Shown: positions 27,156 to 36,832 of the stretch, piece after piece
How the letters are laid out: every line of letters starts with the position of its first letter
Position numbering within the stretch: position 1 is the first letter of the stretch
Assembly (NCBI RefSeq): GCF_016909155.1
Contig: NZ_JAFBFG010000011.1
Coordinates: forward strand, 1 to 64,000
Direction: 5' to 3'
From: Chryseomicrobium aureum
GTDB lineage: Bacteria > Bacillota > Bacilli > Bacillales_A > Planococcaceae
DNA: 64,000 nt
Notes under the pieces: generated by a model
What the model was told of the DNA's origin: nothing
Database searches by the model: none
Seen by the model: only the letters and a program-made list of their open reading frames with translations
Program-made: the position numbers and the translations under genes

Positions 27156-28154
27156 TTATTTCACTGACTGACGTTCTTCGAGACGGTACGGCAAAATAAC
27201 TGTACCCTCTTCGACTTTTTCATTGTTCATGTACTTCGTAAGTAGACGCATCGAAACCGCACCAATATCATATAGAGGCATTGCAATACTTGTTAATTGC
27301 GGGCGCACCATACGGGTTAATTTTGAATCTTCAAAACTGATGATTTCAATATCACCTGGGACATTTAGATTTGCATCTTTTGCGCCTTGCAAAATGCCGA
27401 TTGCAATCTCATCATTTCCTGCAAAATAAGCAGTTGGAGGTTGCTTTAGGCTTTGGAGTTGTTCAAACGCACGAATCCCTTCCTCATATGTATTCTCGAC
27501 CTCTACAATCAAGTCCGAGTCTACTTCAAGGTCTGCAGCATCCAAAGCTTTCTCGTATCCTGTGAGCTTGTGCAAACGATTAATGGAGGACTTCAACGAA
27601 CCGGTCACATAAGCAATTCGTTGATGACCGTTTTGAATTAGTCGTTCAACAGCTTGAACTGCCGCTTCATGATATTCGATATTCACAGAAGGCGTATCCG
27701 TCGCTTGATCTAAAGTCCCTGCAAGAACCATCGGGATAGATGAACGTTTCATTTCATCACGGAGCTCATTTGATAATTGATCACTCATCAACACTACGCC
27801 ATCCACTTGTTTACTCAATAAAGTCGAGAGCAGTTGCGCTTCTTTTTGAGGCTGTTGGTCTGAGTTGGTCAGAATAATGTTATAGCGATACATTGTTGCG
27901 ATATCTTCAATTCCACGCACAAGTTCTGCATAAAAGACATTCGAGATGTCGGGAATAATAACGCCAACAGTTTTTGTTTTTTTACTTGCTAATCCACGTG
28001 CTACTGCATTTGGACGATAATCAAGACGTTCAATGACGGCAAGAACTTTCTGGCGAGTTGCCGGCTTTACATTTTGGTTGCCATTTACTACACGTGAGAC
28101 TGTAGCCATTGAGACATTTGCTTCACGTGCTACATCATAAATCGTGACTGTCAT
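27156..28154 (-). CDS. ccpA: Catabolite control protein A
   Basis: LacI/GalR-family global regulator that, with HPr-Ser46-P or Crh-P, binds cre sites and controls carbon use. The 332-residue protein starts with the helix-turn-helix TIYDVAREANVSMATVSRVVNG, then hinge helix RPNAVARGLASKKTKTVGVIIP and a periplasmic-binding-protein fold. AAGGGGAG precedes the ATG. It lies just downstream of aroA, the conserved Bacillus position, but the aroA terminator separates them. Likely targets in this window are the cre-like sites at acsA/acuA and scoA. Confidence 0.97.
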   Translation of the reverse strand: MTVTIYDVAREANVSMATVSRVVNGNQNVKPATRQKVLAVIERLDYRPNAVARGLASKKTKTVGVIIPDISNVFYAELVRGIEDIATMYRYNIILTNSDQQPQKEAQLLSTLLSKQVDGVVLMSDQLSNELRDEMKRSSIPMVLAGTLDQATDTPSVNIEYHEAAVQAVERLIQNGHQRIAYVTGSLKSSINRLHKLTGYEKALDAADLEVDSDLIVEVENTYEEGIRAFEQLQSLKQPPTAYFAGNDEIAIGILQGAKDANLNVPGDIEIISFEDSKLTRMVRPQLTSIAMPLYDIGAVSMRLLTKYMNNEKVEEGTVILPYRLEERQSVK

Positions 28155-28265
28155 GGTTTTCTCCCCTTTGTCAGGTACTATTTAACTTAGTATACAATAC
28201 TTTTGTATGAAAAACGTATAAAATCATGGCATTTCATGAAAGGAAATCATTTACTTTTAACAACG

Positions 28266-28290
28266 AAAAAAAGCACCCCGAAGGATGCTC
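28266..28290 (-). terminator. Terminator downstream of aroA
   Basis: GCATCC TTCG GGGTGC stem on the minus strand followed by seven T's, immediately after the aroA stop. Confidence 0.9.
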
Positions 28291-28294
28291 AGTT

Positions 28295-29380
28295 TTATGC
28301 GTGAATTTCATGAGATTTCATGAAATTTTGTAATGAACTGTAGAAATCATCAAATTGCTTCAAGTTCATTTGTTGAGCTTGATCTGATAAAGCAACAGCT
28401 GGATCTGGATGAACCTCTGCCATCACTCCATCTGCTCCAATGGCAAGAGCAGCTTTTGCTGCTGGTAACAAGATATCACGACGCCCTGTTGAGTGCGTAA
28501 CATCTACAAATACTGGCAAGTGCGTTTCTTGTTTCAAAATTGGCACCGCAGAAATATCTAATGTGTTGCGTGTTGCTTTTTCATACGTACGGATACCACG
28601 CTCACAAAGAATGATTTGATCATTTCCTTGCGACATGATGTATTCTGCAGCATGAACAAATTCGTCCAGTGTCGCTGAGATTCCACGTTTTAGAAGAACC
28701 GGTTTATCTATTGAACCAACTGCTTTTAATAGTTCGAAGTTCTGCATGTTGCGAGCACCCACTTGAATCACATCGATGTAATCAAGTGCTTCTTCTAAAT
28801 GTCCAGGTGTAACAATTTCAGATACCACGCCCAAACCGAACTCATCTGAAATTTGTTTCAGGATTTTTAATCCATCTAGACCAAGTCCTTGGAAATCGTA
28901 TGGAGACGTACGTGGCTTGTATGCTCCCCCACGGATAAGTTTTAACCCTTTGGATTGAATTGATGCGGCAACCTCTGCCACTTGTGTGTAGGATTCAACT
29001 GCACAAGGTCCAAATACGAATGATGGTTTTCCTTGTCCAATTGGCTCTCCGTTCACAGTAACAATTGTATCTTCTGCTTTCTTTTTACGGGATACCAATA
29101 AGGCTTTCTTTTGGTCGTCCACTTGTAGTTCTAAAGCAGTCTTAAAGATTTCTTTGAAAATATGTTCGACTGTAGATTGTGGGAGAGGCCCCTGATTGGA
29201 TTCTTTTAAAAGGTCCAGCATATTGCGCTCACGCAGAGGATCATAGCGATTCACACCTGATTTCTCTTTGACTTTACCGATTTCTTGAACAACTGTTGCG
29301 CGTTCATTAATAAGTTTGAGAATTTCGGTGTTCAGCTCGTCGACACGGCTGCGTAGTGTTTCTAATTCTGATTGACTCAT
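28295..29380 (-). CDS. aroA: Chorismate mutase / DAHP synthase
   Basis: Bifunctional first enzyme of the shikimate pathway: makes DAHP from phosphoenolpyruvate and erythrose 4-phosphate, with an N-terminal chorismate mutase that senses chorismate/prephenate. In the 361-residue protein residues 1-90 are the AroQ mutase helices ([19 protein letters not shown]), followed by the DAHP synthase barrel with [25 protein letters not shown] and the C-terminal [23 protein letters not shown] precedes the ATG. This is Bacillus AroA(G) nomenclature, not EPSP synthase. Confidence 0.96.
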   Translation of the reverse strand: MSQSELETLRSRVDELNTEILKLINERATVVQEIGKVKEKSGVNRYDPLRERNMLDLLKESNQGPLPQSTVEHIFKEIFKTALELQVDDQKKALLVSRKKKAEDTIVTVNGEPIGQGKPSFVFGPCAVESYTQVAEVAASIQSKGLKLIRGGAYKPRTSPYDFQGLGLDGLKILKQISDEFGLGVVSEIVTPGHLEEALDYIDVIQVGARNMQNFELLKAVGSIDKPVLLKRGISATLDEFVHAAEYIMSQGNDQIILCERGIRTYEKATRNTLDISAVPILKQETHLPVFVDVTHSTGRRDILLPAAKAALAIGADGVMAEVHPDPAVALSDQAQQMNLKQFDDFYSSLQNFMKSHEIHA

Positions 29381-29517
29381 TGTGTTGCTCCTCTCCTATG
29401 ATGCGGTTGAATTTCTGAAAATTGTACTTCATTTTCGAGATACTGTCTATTATAAGGAAGTAGAGTTGAAAAGTCACGTAAAATAATTTAACGCTTCAAC
29501 TCGTTAAAGTTATTTAG

Positions 29518-29547
29518 CAAAAAATACACCCCGCATTGCGAGGTGTT
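29518..29547 (-). terminator. Terminator downstream of ytxGH
   Basis: Minus-strand ACACCTCGC AAT GCGGGGTGT stem followed by ATTTTTT, 12 bp after ytxH. Confidence 0.85.
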
Positions 29548-29558
29548 GGTGCCTATTA

Positions 29559-30104
29559 CTATTTTTTTTCTTCTGAATCTTTTAATGCGTCTGAGAAAGC
29601 TTCGCCCACTGGAGAAGTTTCTGTATCTACATCTTCTACTGTATTTGATACAGTTTCCAGTACGTCCATTTCTTCTTCACCTTCAGATGAAGCAGTGCCA
29701 TCATCCATCGGAGGAGTTTGGTTCTTCTTCACTTTACTTAATAACTGGTTAGAAGAATCCGAAACTTTTTTAGAGATTTCTGTCGTTTTTGTTTTAGCGT
29801 TTTGAGAAAGATCAGCTGACTTTTCTTTAATAGTTAAAGCTTGTTCAGAGATAGTACCACGTAGTTCAGTTCCACTTTTTGGTGCTAGTAACAAAGCAGT
29901 AGCTGCTCCGATGATTCCTCCTACTAATGCGCCTAACAAAAAGTCTTTGCTTGCAGATTCTTCACGGTAGATTTCATCATGACCCACATAATTTTGTGGT
30001 GCATAGAACGTCTCACCTTGTGACGCATAAGAAGCTTCGTGATCGTAATACTCTGTATTTTTGCGGCTATCGCCATAACTTGGTTTATTTGAGTAGTTTG
30101 TCAT
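29559..30104 (-). CDS. ytxH: YtxH domain-containing general stress-type protein
   Basis: A 181-residue protein with a hydrophilic Tyr/Ser-rich N-terminus, a membrane segment at about 55-73 (DFLLGALVGGIIGAATALLLAPKSG, the YtxH signature), then a coiled Lys/Glu/Ser/Thr region and an acidic C-terminus. In B. subtilis ytxGHJ belongs to the sigma-B/sigma-H stress regulons; function unknown. It follows ytxG by 11 bp with a good AGGAGG site and ends at a terminator. The long N-terminal extension before the membrane segment is longer than I would expect for Bacillus YtxH. Confidence 0.87.
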   Translation of the reverse strand: MTNYSNKPSYGDSRKNTEYYDHEASYASQGETFYAPQNYVGHDEIYREESASKDFLLGALVGGIIGAATALLLAPKSGTELRGTISEQALTIKEKSADLSQNAKTKTTEISKKVSDSSNQLLSKVKKNQTPPMDDGTASSEGEEEMDVLETVSNTVEDVDTETSPVGEAFSDALKDSEEKK

Positions 30105-30115
30105 CGTAATTCCTC

Positions 30116-30604
30116 CTATAAAGTAGATTGATATGATGAATCTTCTTGCTTCGTTTGTTTTGCTTTATACGTATAGTAACCCGCTTCTTCTAATGATTTA
30201 CGCTCTTTCCATTGATCGCGAATCCCTAATACTACATTGCTCCACTGCACAACTTGTGCAATTTTGTCTTCATTTTTTTCAACTTCATTCGTTACAGAGC
30301 TTGTAATACGCTGCATAGATGAATTGAACTGGTTAACAGTATCCCCAAATCCTTTAACAGATGTGACAAGACCGTTTAATTGAGAAGATTTGTATTGAAT
30401 ATCTTCTGTTAGAGCGTTTGTTTTGTGTAGTAATAGTGCCGTTTCTTTTGTCATGTCTTGCAGGTTGGAATCTAAGTGCTCGACTGTAACAGCAACGTTG
30501 GCCAATGTTTTCTTTACTGAAAACAAGGTAATCGCCATGCTGACACAGAGAACAAGGAATCCGACTGCTGCAATAACGGCAGCTATGTACAATAAGTTCT
30601 CCAT
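30116..30604 (-). CDS. ytxG: YtxG, DUF948 membrane protein
   Basis: A 162-residue protein with one N-terminal membrane helix (about 5-29) followed by a long amphipathic helical region with hydroxyl-rich heptads (TLANVAVTVEHLDSNLQDMTKET...), resembling the DUF948 family and loosely chemoreceptor-like coiled coils. AGGAGG precedes the ATG. First gene of the ytxGH pair, next to murC; in B. subtilis it is a stress-induced gene of unknown function. Confidence 0.87.
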   Translation of the reverse strand: MENLLYIAAVIAAVGFLVLCVSMAITLFSVKKTLANVAVTVEHLDSNLQDMTKETALLLHKTNALTEDIQYKSSQLNGLVTSVKGFGDTVNQFNSSMQRITSSVTNEVEKNEDKIAQVVQWSNVVLGIRDQWKERKSLEEAGYYTYKAKQTKQEDSSYQSTL

Positions 30605-30739
30605 CTACTGTTCCTCCTTTAGCTAACTTTCAATTGCTAGTTTTAGTATACCCTGTGACATCCAAGATAAACTCCACTGCTTCTTTTTTCCCATGTTCCT
30701 ATTATGGCAATAGTGCTCCTTAGATTTCAAGTGAAAATA

Positions 30740-30764
30740 AAAAACCGCCCCGAGGCACGGTTTT
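30740..30764 (-). terminator. Terminator downstream of murC
   Basis: Minus-strand AAAACCGTGCC ... GGGCGGTTTTTT stem-loop with one bulge and a T-tract, overlapping the end of murC. Confidence 0.8.
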
Positions 30765-32058
30765 AAATCAACTTCTCAAAAGCCTGCTGGAATTTCTGGA
30801 CGTCTCCTGCTCCCATGAACAGGAACACTGCGTCTTCGTGGACCAAAAGTGGTGACACATCACTTTCCGATAAAATTGCACTGTTTGGCGTCAATTTCTG
30901 AAGATCATGAATCGTTAACTCCCCTTGTGCTTCACGAGCAGATGCAAAAATCTCACAGAGATAGATCTTATCTGCTTTACTCAATGCGTCTGCAAACTCA
31001 TCTAAGAATTTTGCAGTACGTGAGAACGTATGCGGTTGGAAGACAGCAATCACTTCTTTGTCTGGATACTTCTGACGAGCAGACTGAATTGTAGCTGTAA
31101 TTTCAGTTGGATGGTGTGCATAATCATCGATTAGTACACGTGCGTCTTTAAACGTTTCTGTGAAACGACGTTTAACCCCTCCGAATGTTGATAGACCTTT
31201 GGCAATCGCTTCTGCTGGAATCTCTTCAAAATGACAAAGTGCGATGACTGCTAGTGCATTTTGAATCGTGTGATCGCCGTACATCGGGATATGGAATCGG
31301 TGATAAAACTCATCACGGATCATCACATCAAACGTAGTACCATCCGGGGTCTTCTCGATGGATGTCGCTTGGAAATCGTTGCCACTCTTAATCCCGTAAT
31401 AGATAACCGGAACCGAAGCCGTGATTTTCAGTAAGTCATCGTCATCTCCACAAGCAAAGATTGCTTTTTTGACTTGAGACGCCATCTCTTGGAACGCAGA
31501 GAATACGTCTTCTTTACTAGTGAAATAATCTGGGTGATCAAAATCAATATTTGTCATCACAGCATAATCTGGATGATACGCTAGGAAATGTCGACGGTAC
31601 TCACACGCTTCAAACACAAAGTTCTCAGCATCTGCTAAGCCGTTCCCCGTTCCGTCCCCAATTAAATAAGAGGTTGGTGAATACACGTTCAAAACGTGTG
31701 ATAACAAACCAGTAGTTGAAGTCTTCCCATGTGCTCCTGTTACAGCAACAGATGTGAACTGACTCATATAATTCCCTAAGAAAGTATGATAGCGAATAAT
31801 TTCTGCACCGGCAGTTCGTGCTTTTTCAAGCTCCGGATGAGAATCTGGATACGCATTTCCTGCAATCACAATCATCTCTGCGGTAATATCTGCTTGTTCG
31901 AATTCATAAACATTGATTCCTCGTTCATGAAGAGGTTTTTCAGTGAAAAAGAACTCTGATTTATCTGAGCCTTGAACGTGATGGCCCACGTCATGGAGGA
32001 TTTGAGCGAGCGAGCTCATCCCCGATCCTTTAATTCCTGTAAAATGATAGGTTGTCAC
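30763..32058 (-). CDS. murC: UDP-N-acetylmuramate--L-alanine ligase
   Basis: Adds the first residue of the peptidoglycan stem peptide. Starts with GTG behind AAGGAGGAA. At 431 residues it has the normal Bacillus length. The N-terminal [12 protein letters not shown] binds the UDP-sugar, [12 protein letters not shown] is the Mur-ligase ATP loop near residue 108, and FQPHTFSRT is a C-terminal MurC signature. It lies 12 bp after sftA and is probably cotranscribed with it, as in B. subtilis. Confidence 0.97.
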   Translation of the reverse strand: MTTYHFTGIKGSGMSSLAQILHDVGHHVQGSDKSEFFFTEKPLHERGINVYEFEQADITAEMIVIAGNAYPDSHPELEKARTAGAEIIRYHTFLGNYMSQFTSVAVTGAHGKTSTTGLLSHVLNVYSPTSYLIGDGTGNGLADAENFVFEACEYRRHFLAYHPDYAVMTNIDFDHPDYFTSKEDVFSAFQEMASQVKKAIFACGDDDDLLKITASVPVIYYGIKSGNDFQATSIEKTPDGTTFDVMIRDEFYHRFHIPMYGDHTIQNALAVIALCHFEEIPAEAIAKGLSTFGGVKRRFTETFKDARVLIDDYAHHPTEITATIQSARQKYPDKEVIAVFQPHTFSRTAKFLDEFADALSKADKIYLCEIFASAREAQGELTIHDLQKLTPNSAILSESDVSPLLVHEDAVFLFMGAGDVQKFQQAFEKLI

Positions 32059-32070
32059 TTGGGTTCCTCC

Positions 32071-34353
32071 TTACAAAATTTCCTGTAAAAACTCTTCGGA
32101 TACGAGTACTTCACGTGGTTTACTTCCATTTTGGCCTGTGATGATGCCTGCTGTTTCCATAGCATCCATTAGCCGTGCTGCTCGATTATAGCCTAAGTGG
32201 AACTTTCTCTGCAATAGAGAAGTCGAAGCAGCGCCATGTTCAATAATAAAACGGCTTGCTTCTTCAAATAGCTCATCCTGTTCTTCCACTTCGACTGCGC
32301 GCACAATTAAATCTTCTTGTTTGAAAATGTAGTCTGGTTCTCCTTGCGAACGAGCATGCGCAATGATTCTGTCGATTTCATCATCCGAAACATAAGTCCC
32401 CTGAATCCGGATTGGGCTTGCCATCCCACTTCCGAGGTATAACATGTCCCCTTTTCCTAACAGACGCTCAGCTCCTTGTTGGTCAAGAATCGTCCGGGAG
32501 TCGATCTGAGATGAAACAGAGAACGCAATACGCGTTGGAACATTAGATTTGATGAGACCCGTGATGACATCAACACTTGGTCGTTGCGTAGCTAGAACGA
32601 GATGGATACCACATGCACGCGCTTTTTGAGCGATTCGGCAAATCGAATCCTCCACGTCCTGTGGCGCGGCCATCATCATATCCGCAAGCTCATCAATGAC
32701 AATTACGATGTATGGAAGTTTTTTCGAAAATTTGCGAGCTTCAATTGCATTCTGATTAAAGCGAGAAATGTCACGTACTGCTGCATGTGCGAACAACTGG
32801 TAGCGTCTTTCCATTTCCTCAACTGCCCATTTTAGTGCAGCAGCAGCAGCTTTCACATCTGTTATGACAGGGCTGATTAAATGAGGGATATGGTTAAATG
32901 GCGCTAATTCCACTACTTTTGGATCAATCAGTAACAGTTTGACATCGCTCGGTGAAGCTTTATATAACAAGCTAATGAGCAGTGAGTTAATAAAGACAGA
33001 CTTTCCAGAACCAGTGGCACCAGCAATCAAGCCATGTGGCATTTTGCGCAAGTCCATTGTCACAGGTTGACCATGCAAGTCGAGCCCCATTGCCACTTCA
33101 AGTGGAGAATCTGCATTTTTAAAGGCAGGTGCTTCAATTACTTCCGATAATTGCACAGCACGTGACACACGGTTTGGAATTTCTATTCCGATTGAGCGGC
33201 GCCCAGGAATCGGTGCTTGGATACGAATGTCTTTAGCAGCAAGTGCTAATTTCAAGTCATCTGTTAAATTACGGATTTTACTTACTTTTGTCCCCTGCCC
33301 TACCGTTAACTCAAACTGAGTGACAGCTGGACCTTGGACAATAGAGATCACTTCAGACTGAATCTGGAAATGTGCGAGTGCCTCGACAAGATGCTCGGCT
33401 TGTTGATCCATCCACTCATTATCATCCGATTTATGTACAGGTGCATGTAGGAAGTTGGACGCTGGCATTGCATAGTTGGGTACAATAGGTTCTTCTTTTA
33501 CTTCAGACTTCATATCGCGTGTCTCATCAAGAGGTACAGCTGGTTGCGCTGGCACTTGAATCGGCTCTTGTTTGAGCTGAGTAGGTACAGATACTTTTTG
33601 TTCAAGCTTACGTTTATCCGAAGAAAGCATCAATACATTGAAAGGTTTGATTTTTTCTTTCGGGCGCTCTGGCTCGGGTACAGTTTCTTCAACTACATTC
33701 TCCGCTTGTTCAAGGGCTACTTGCTCAATTGTTGCTGTTGCTTCTTCATTGTTTAGATTTACTGACTGTTCCACCACTTGCTCTTGAGGCGCAGGAATTT
33801 CATCCTTCATCTTATCTACTACAACTGGTTCTGTCCTTAAGGCTTCACCTTTAGTTGGAATATCGAGTTCAACAGCTTGCACTGGTAACTCTTCCTGTTG
33901 TTCAGCTGTCCAATCATAGTGAGATGTGCGCATTGTTCGTGTGATGCTAGCTGCTGATTCTTGCTCTGTCTTCAGCCCAAAGACTGGCGAAGGAACGACA
34001 GATGGCACGTAGCGCTTTTTTGACCGTACAATTTCTTTTTGCACAGGCTTATTTGAAACCGGATCTTGCTGGCGTTTCGGAGTACGCGGCTCTGAAGGAG
34101 CGTACGGCTTTTTCGGTGCCTGTGGCTCAGAAGACGTATAGTGGTTTTCATATGAATAACTTGAAGGCGTTGGCTCAAATGGAGCTGCCGTAGGTTTATT
34201 TACTAGATAGTTTTTTTCATCGTCCGAAATGAGCGGGAAGCGGAATGGTGGCTGCTTCTTCGCCGGCACTTCTTCAAAGGATGATTGTTCTGGTATTTCT
34301 TCTTGCTGGTTTTGTCGGAATAATCGTTTTACCCATTCCATGGTGTTCTTCAT
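32071..34353 (-). CDS. sftA: DNA translocase SftA, FtsK/SpoIIIE family
   Basis: Soluble septum-associated DNA pump that clears DNA from the division site. The protein lacks N-terminal membrane helices, which separates it from SpoIIIE. Residues 1-310 form a low-complexity Pro/Glu/Gln linker. The motor follows, with Walker A GATGSGKSVF near 450 and a C-terminal winged-helix gamma domain (about 695-760, EHGAASTSLLQRKFHLGYNRAARLMD) that reads polarity sequences. At 760 residues it is shorter than B. subtilis SftA, the loss being in the linker. An alternative ATG lies 12 bp downstream of the start. Confidence 0.94.
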   Translation of the reverse strand: MKNTMEWVKRLFRQNQQEEIPEQSSFEEVPAKKQPPFRFPLISDDEKNYLVNKPTAAPFEPTPSSYSYENHYTSSEPQAPKKPYAPSEPRTPKRQQDPVSNKPVQKEIVRSKKRYVPSVVPSPVFGLKTEQESAASITRTMRTSHYDWTAEQQEELPVQAVELDIPTKGEALRTEPVVVDKMKDEIPAPQEQVVEQSVNLNNEEATATIEQVALEQAENVVEETVPEPERPKEKIKPFNVLMLSSDKRKLEQKVSVPTQLKQEPIQVPAQPAVPLDETRDMKSEVKEEPIVPNYAMPASNFLHAPVHKSDDNEWMDQQAEHLVEALAHFQIQSEVISIVQGPAVTQFELTVGQGTKVSKIRNLTDDLKLALAAKDIRIQAPIPGRRSIGIEIPNRVSRAVQLSEVIEAPAFKNADSPLEVAMGLDLHGQPVTMDLRKMPHGLIAGATGSGKSVFINSLLISLLYKASPSDVKLLLIDPKVVELAPFNHIPHLISPVITDVKAAAAALKWAVEEMERRYQLFAHAAVRDISRFNQNAIEARKFSKKLPYIVIVIDELADMMMAAPQDVEDSICRIAQKARACGIHLVLATQRPSVDVITGLIKSNVPTRIAFSVSSQIDSRTILDQQGAERLLGKGDMLYLGSGMASPIRIQGTYVSDDEIDRIIAHARSQGEPDYIFKQEDLIVRAVEVEEQDELFEEASRFIIEHGAASTSLLQRKFHLGYNRAARLMDAMETAGIITGQNGSKPREVLVSEEFLQEIL

Positions 34354-34445
34354 CCTTTCTATCTCTCCATTTTACCAAGAAAAAGGCCTGACGTCTGTAG
34401 GAATTTCGTACACACGTCTAGGTAGAAGTGATGTTTTAGTAGGAA

Positions 34446-34472
34446 TAAAAAAAGCACGCCAGATGGCATGCT
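34446..34472 (-). terminator. Terminator downstream of ytpR
   Basis: Minus-strand GCATGCC ATCT GGCGTGC stem, one G-T pair, followed by seven T's. Confidence 0.87.
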
Positions 34473-35089
34473 TAGAAAGTAATAGATAACGATTCAAAAG
34501 GGGTACCCGGAACGACTGAAGAGTCTATGACGAGAATGCCTTTTTCTTGTGGTGCATTGGGAATTGCTAGCTCTTTTGCAGAACAAATCATCCCAGAAGA
34601 GGGAACGCCTCGAAGAACAGCATCTTTGATTTCAAGACCTGATGGCATTGTGGCGCCAACTTTTGCAACGACGACGTGTTGTCCTTGTTCGATATTCGGA
34701 GCTCCACATACAATTTGCAATTCTTCATCTCCAACGTCCACTGTTGCAACGCGAAGTTTGTCTGCATCCGGATGAGCTGTTAGTTCTTTCACATGCCCGA
34801 CAACGAATTTTGGAGTGAAGTCAGCTTTTAATTCAAGTGGCACGTCATTCTGATCTAGAATTTGTTGTAGTTTTGACACCAATTCAGGAGATAGTTCAAC
34901 AACTCCGTCTCCAGGTAACTTTTCATATGTTGAAAAACAGAATAGATTACACGCTACTGCTTCATTTGTCACTGCATCTGTAACGAGGGTAACGTCGCCA
35001 AAGCGTTCAGTTGAAAGTTCATTAGTAGTAGAACCTAATTCAATTAATAAAACGTCACCGATTCCTTTTGTATTGTAATACACGCGCAT
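34472..35089 (-). CDS. ytpR: YtpR, tRNA-binding EMAPII-domain protein
   Basis: A 205-residue protein whose C-terminal part (about 93-200) is an OB-fold tRNA-binding domain like the N-terminus of Phe[35 protein letters not shown] and [14 protein letters not shown]. The N-terminal 90 residues form the YtpR-specific DUF4479-type domain. A role in tRNA binding or trans-editing is plausible but unproven. The ATG immediately follows the ytpQ stop (TAAATG), so translation is coupled. Confidence 0.9.
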   Translation of the reverse strand: MRVYYNTKGIGDVLLIELGSTTNELSTERFGDVTLVTDAVTNEAVACNLFCFSTYEKLPGDGVVELSPELVSKLQQILDQNDVPLELKADFTPKFVVGHVKELTAHPDADKLRVATVDVGDEELQIVCGAPNIEQGQHVVVAKVGATMPSGLEIKDAVLRGVPSSGMICSAKELAIPNAPQEKGILVIDSSVVPGTPFESLSITF

Positions 35090-35899
35090 TTAGTTGTTCT
35101 CCTTTTGATTAGCATGCTTTCCGAGAATAAAAATCGGTTCAAGCTCGCTTTCTTCGTATAAAAATGATAATGATGTGATCGGAACAATTCCTACTGTAAA
35201 GAAATGCATCGTCATTTGGGCTAAAATATCGTAGCCAGCATCATTTCGAATGTCTCCAATAATCAAAACATCCTGATGAGGAACAGCGAGTGTCATCTCA
35301 CCTTCGACTTTGTCTTGCATCTCCTTCATCAACCGATCGTTTAAAATGCGACTCGCATCGTAGCCATCATTCGCGTTGAAAAAGTAGTACTTGTTTCCTG
35401 CAACTTCATCTACTTTATACGCAGTTGGTAAATTGCGCAATTGGAATAGTGCAGACTCTGTTACTTCTTGTTCAGTCATTTGCAATTTCCCTAGCAGGTC
35501 TTGATCGACTAAGCGGTACGTAGACCCTAAATCCAGTGCATAGAAAATACGTGTCTCTGCAGTGTGAGGTCTAGTGATGAACGGTACACCTTGCTTCGAC
35601 TTTGTTGGGAATGAAGTCGCGCGAATAACAGGATAAATTGTTGGATTCAAGTAGCGTTCTGTTTGCTGCTCTTTTTCCATCGCGTCAAATGTTTCGTGAA
35701 TCATATAGACGACTTCTTCGATCGCCTTTTCCTTCTTTTGTCCATACTTCGCAATCACTGGACCGAGTGACAATTCAATTGTTCGGTTCACACGTTTATG
35801 TGTGAGTTTAAGAATATTGGTTTCACGATTGTAGGAATACGTATAATCCTCTTCGAGTAATGATGTTTTTAACTGTGCAATCAGCTGCAAAGGCTTCAT
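35090..35899 (-). CDS. ytpQ: YtpQ, DUF1444 family protein
   Basis: A 269-residue cytoplasmic protein matching the Bacillus YtpQ/DUF1444 family; function unknown. ATG at 35899 has GAAGGGAG upstream; the GTG three codons earlier is too near that site. Recognisable blocks are HKRVNRTIELSLGPVIAKY, IYPVIRATSFP, and a C-terminal DILAQMTMHFFTVGIVPITSLSFLYE. No catalytic signature or membrane segment was seen. It is followed directly by ytpR. Confidence 0.85.
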   Translation of the reverse strand: MKPLQLIAQLKTSLLEEDYTYSYNRETNILKLTHKRVNRTIELSLGPVIAKYGQKKEKAIEEVVYMIHETFDAMEKEQQTERYLNPTIYPVIRATSFPTKSKQGVPFITRPHTAETRIFYALDLGSTYRLVDQDLLGKLQMTEQEVTESALFQLRNLPTAYKVDEVAGNKYYFFNANDGYDASRILNDRLMKEMQDKVEGEMTLAVPHQDVLIIGDIRNDAGYDILAQMTMHFFTVGIVPITSLSFLYEESELEPIFILGKHANQKENN

Positions 35900-35921
35900 T
35901 GAGAGCACTCCCTTCTCAGCT

Positions 35922-35953
35922 TCAAAATGAAACGGTTCACGCGAGTGAACCGT
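35922..35953 (-). terminator. Hairpin at the ytpP 3' end
   Basis: ACGGTTCAC GCGA GTGAACCGT, a perfect 9-bp stem overlapping the ytpP stop. Minus-strand continuation TTTCATTTTG is only partly T-rich, so it is a weak terminator or a partial block ahead of ytpQR. Confidence 0.55.
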
Positions 35954-36251
35954 CTAAAAACTCTTCAATTTGTTGTTGTGTCTTGCGGTCTTTGCTAACA
36001 AAACGTTTCGTTTCTAACCCTTGTTCAAAAACGATGAAACTTGGAATGCCATAGACGTCCATCTCTTGGCAGATTTCGATGAATTGATCTCGATCAACTG
36101 AGACAAATGTATAGTGTGCATACTTCTCTTCCACTTCTGGCATGAAAGGATCGATAAAGTGACAATCCGGACACCAGCCAGCTGTGAATAAGAATACTGT
36201 GTTGCCTTGTTTTAGTTCTTCAAACTGTTCTTTTGACTGTAAATCAATCAT
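35937..36251 (-). CDS. ytpP: Thioredoxin-like protein YtpP
   Basis: A 104-residue thioredoxin-fold protein with active site AGWCPDCHFI (CPDC instead of CGPC) near residue 27 and the cis-proline in YGIPSFIVF. Probably a cytoplasmic thiol-disulfide oxidoreductase; the partner is unknown. B. subtilis YtpP has been reported as thioredoxin-like. The ATG overlaps the stop of the upstream lipoprotein gene by 4 bp (ATGA), so the pair is coupled. Confidence 0.9.
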   Translation of the reverse strand: MIDLQSKEQFEELKQGNTVFLFTAGWCPDCHFIDPFMPEVEEKYAHYTFVSVDRDQFIEICQEMDVYGIPSFIVFEQGLETKRFVSKDRKTQQQIEEFLDGSLA

Positions 36252-36775
36252 TGTGACGCCTCCTCAGTTTGGTATGAATGCACAATCCGCATCATATCTT
36301 GTAATTTTGTATCAATCGCTTTGTCATTTGTGACGGTAGAAAGCTTTACGCCGCCGCGGCTAACAATCAATTCAAATTGATCATCTGAATGCGCGACCAC
36401 AGCTGCGAATCCAAATTGGTCACTCAATTCATTCGTCTCTTCTTCCACAATTTCTTTTGAAGGATCCGATACGAGTAAATCATAATACAGTCTGCTAGTA
36501 GCCGGTTCATTCTCATTTATAAATAACACATACGTGTCGTTTGAGTGATTCAATAATATATTTGGTGCCTCTGACCCTGTTTCTACTTGATAGCCTGATG
36601 GAATGAATAGGCCGTGTTCGCCAACTTTTTCATTTGGTTGCTCAGGTGTCTCTTCAAGTAATTTAGTTGCGCTTCGCACACCTTCAGCTGCTTGTTCTTC
36701 AGGTGATGCACAAGCTGCGAGTACAAGGACGAGAGCCAGTGGGACAAGTAAAAATCGCCATTTACGTTTTATCAT
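36248..36775 (-). CDS. Putative lipoprotein of unknown function
   Basis: A 175-residue protein with a typical lipoprotein signal: RKWRFLL, a hydrophobic stretch and the lipobox LAAC, with Cys at about 22. The mature part is soluble and acidic, with a short Glu/Pro-rich region followed by an alpha/beta domain (GLFIPSGYQVE, TYVLFINENEPATSRLYYDLL). I do not recognise the family. Its tail overlaps ytpP, suggesting a link between an extracytoplasmic protein and a thioredoxin-like partner, though the YtpP side is cytoplasmic. Confidence 0.8.
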   Translation of the reverse strand: MIKRKWRFLLVPLALVLVLAACASPEEQAAEGVRSATKLLEETPEQPNEKVGEHGLFIPSGYQVETGSEAPNILLNHSNDTYVLFINENEPATSRLYYDLLVSDPSKEIVEEETNELSDQFGFAAVVAHSDDQFELIVSRGGVKLSTVTNDKAIDTKLQDMMRIVHSYQTEEASQ

Positions 36776-36832
36776 TTGATGGCCTCCCTTCTTTTTCCCC
36801 GCCCTCTATTGTACCTGTCTAGGCCAAAACAA

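Noticed and set aside
36776-36832. Small gene between the lipoprotein and DUF84 genes
   Set aside because: The gap is 57 bp and carries only the lipoprotein gene's ribosome-binding region.
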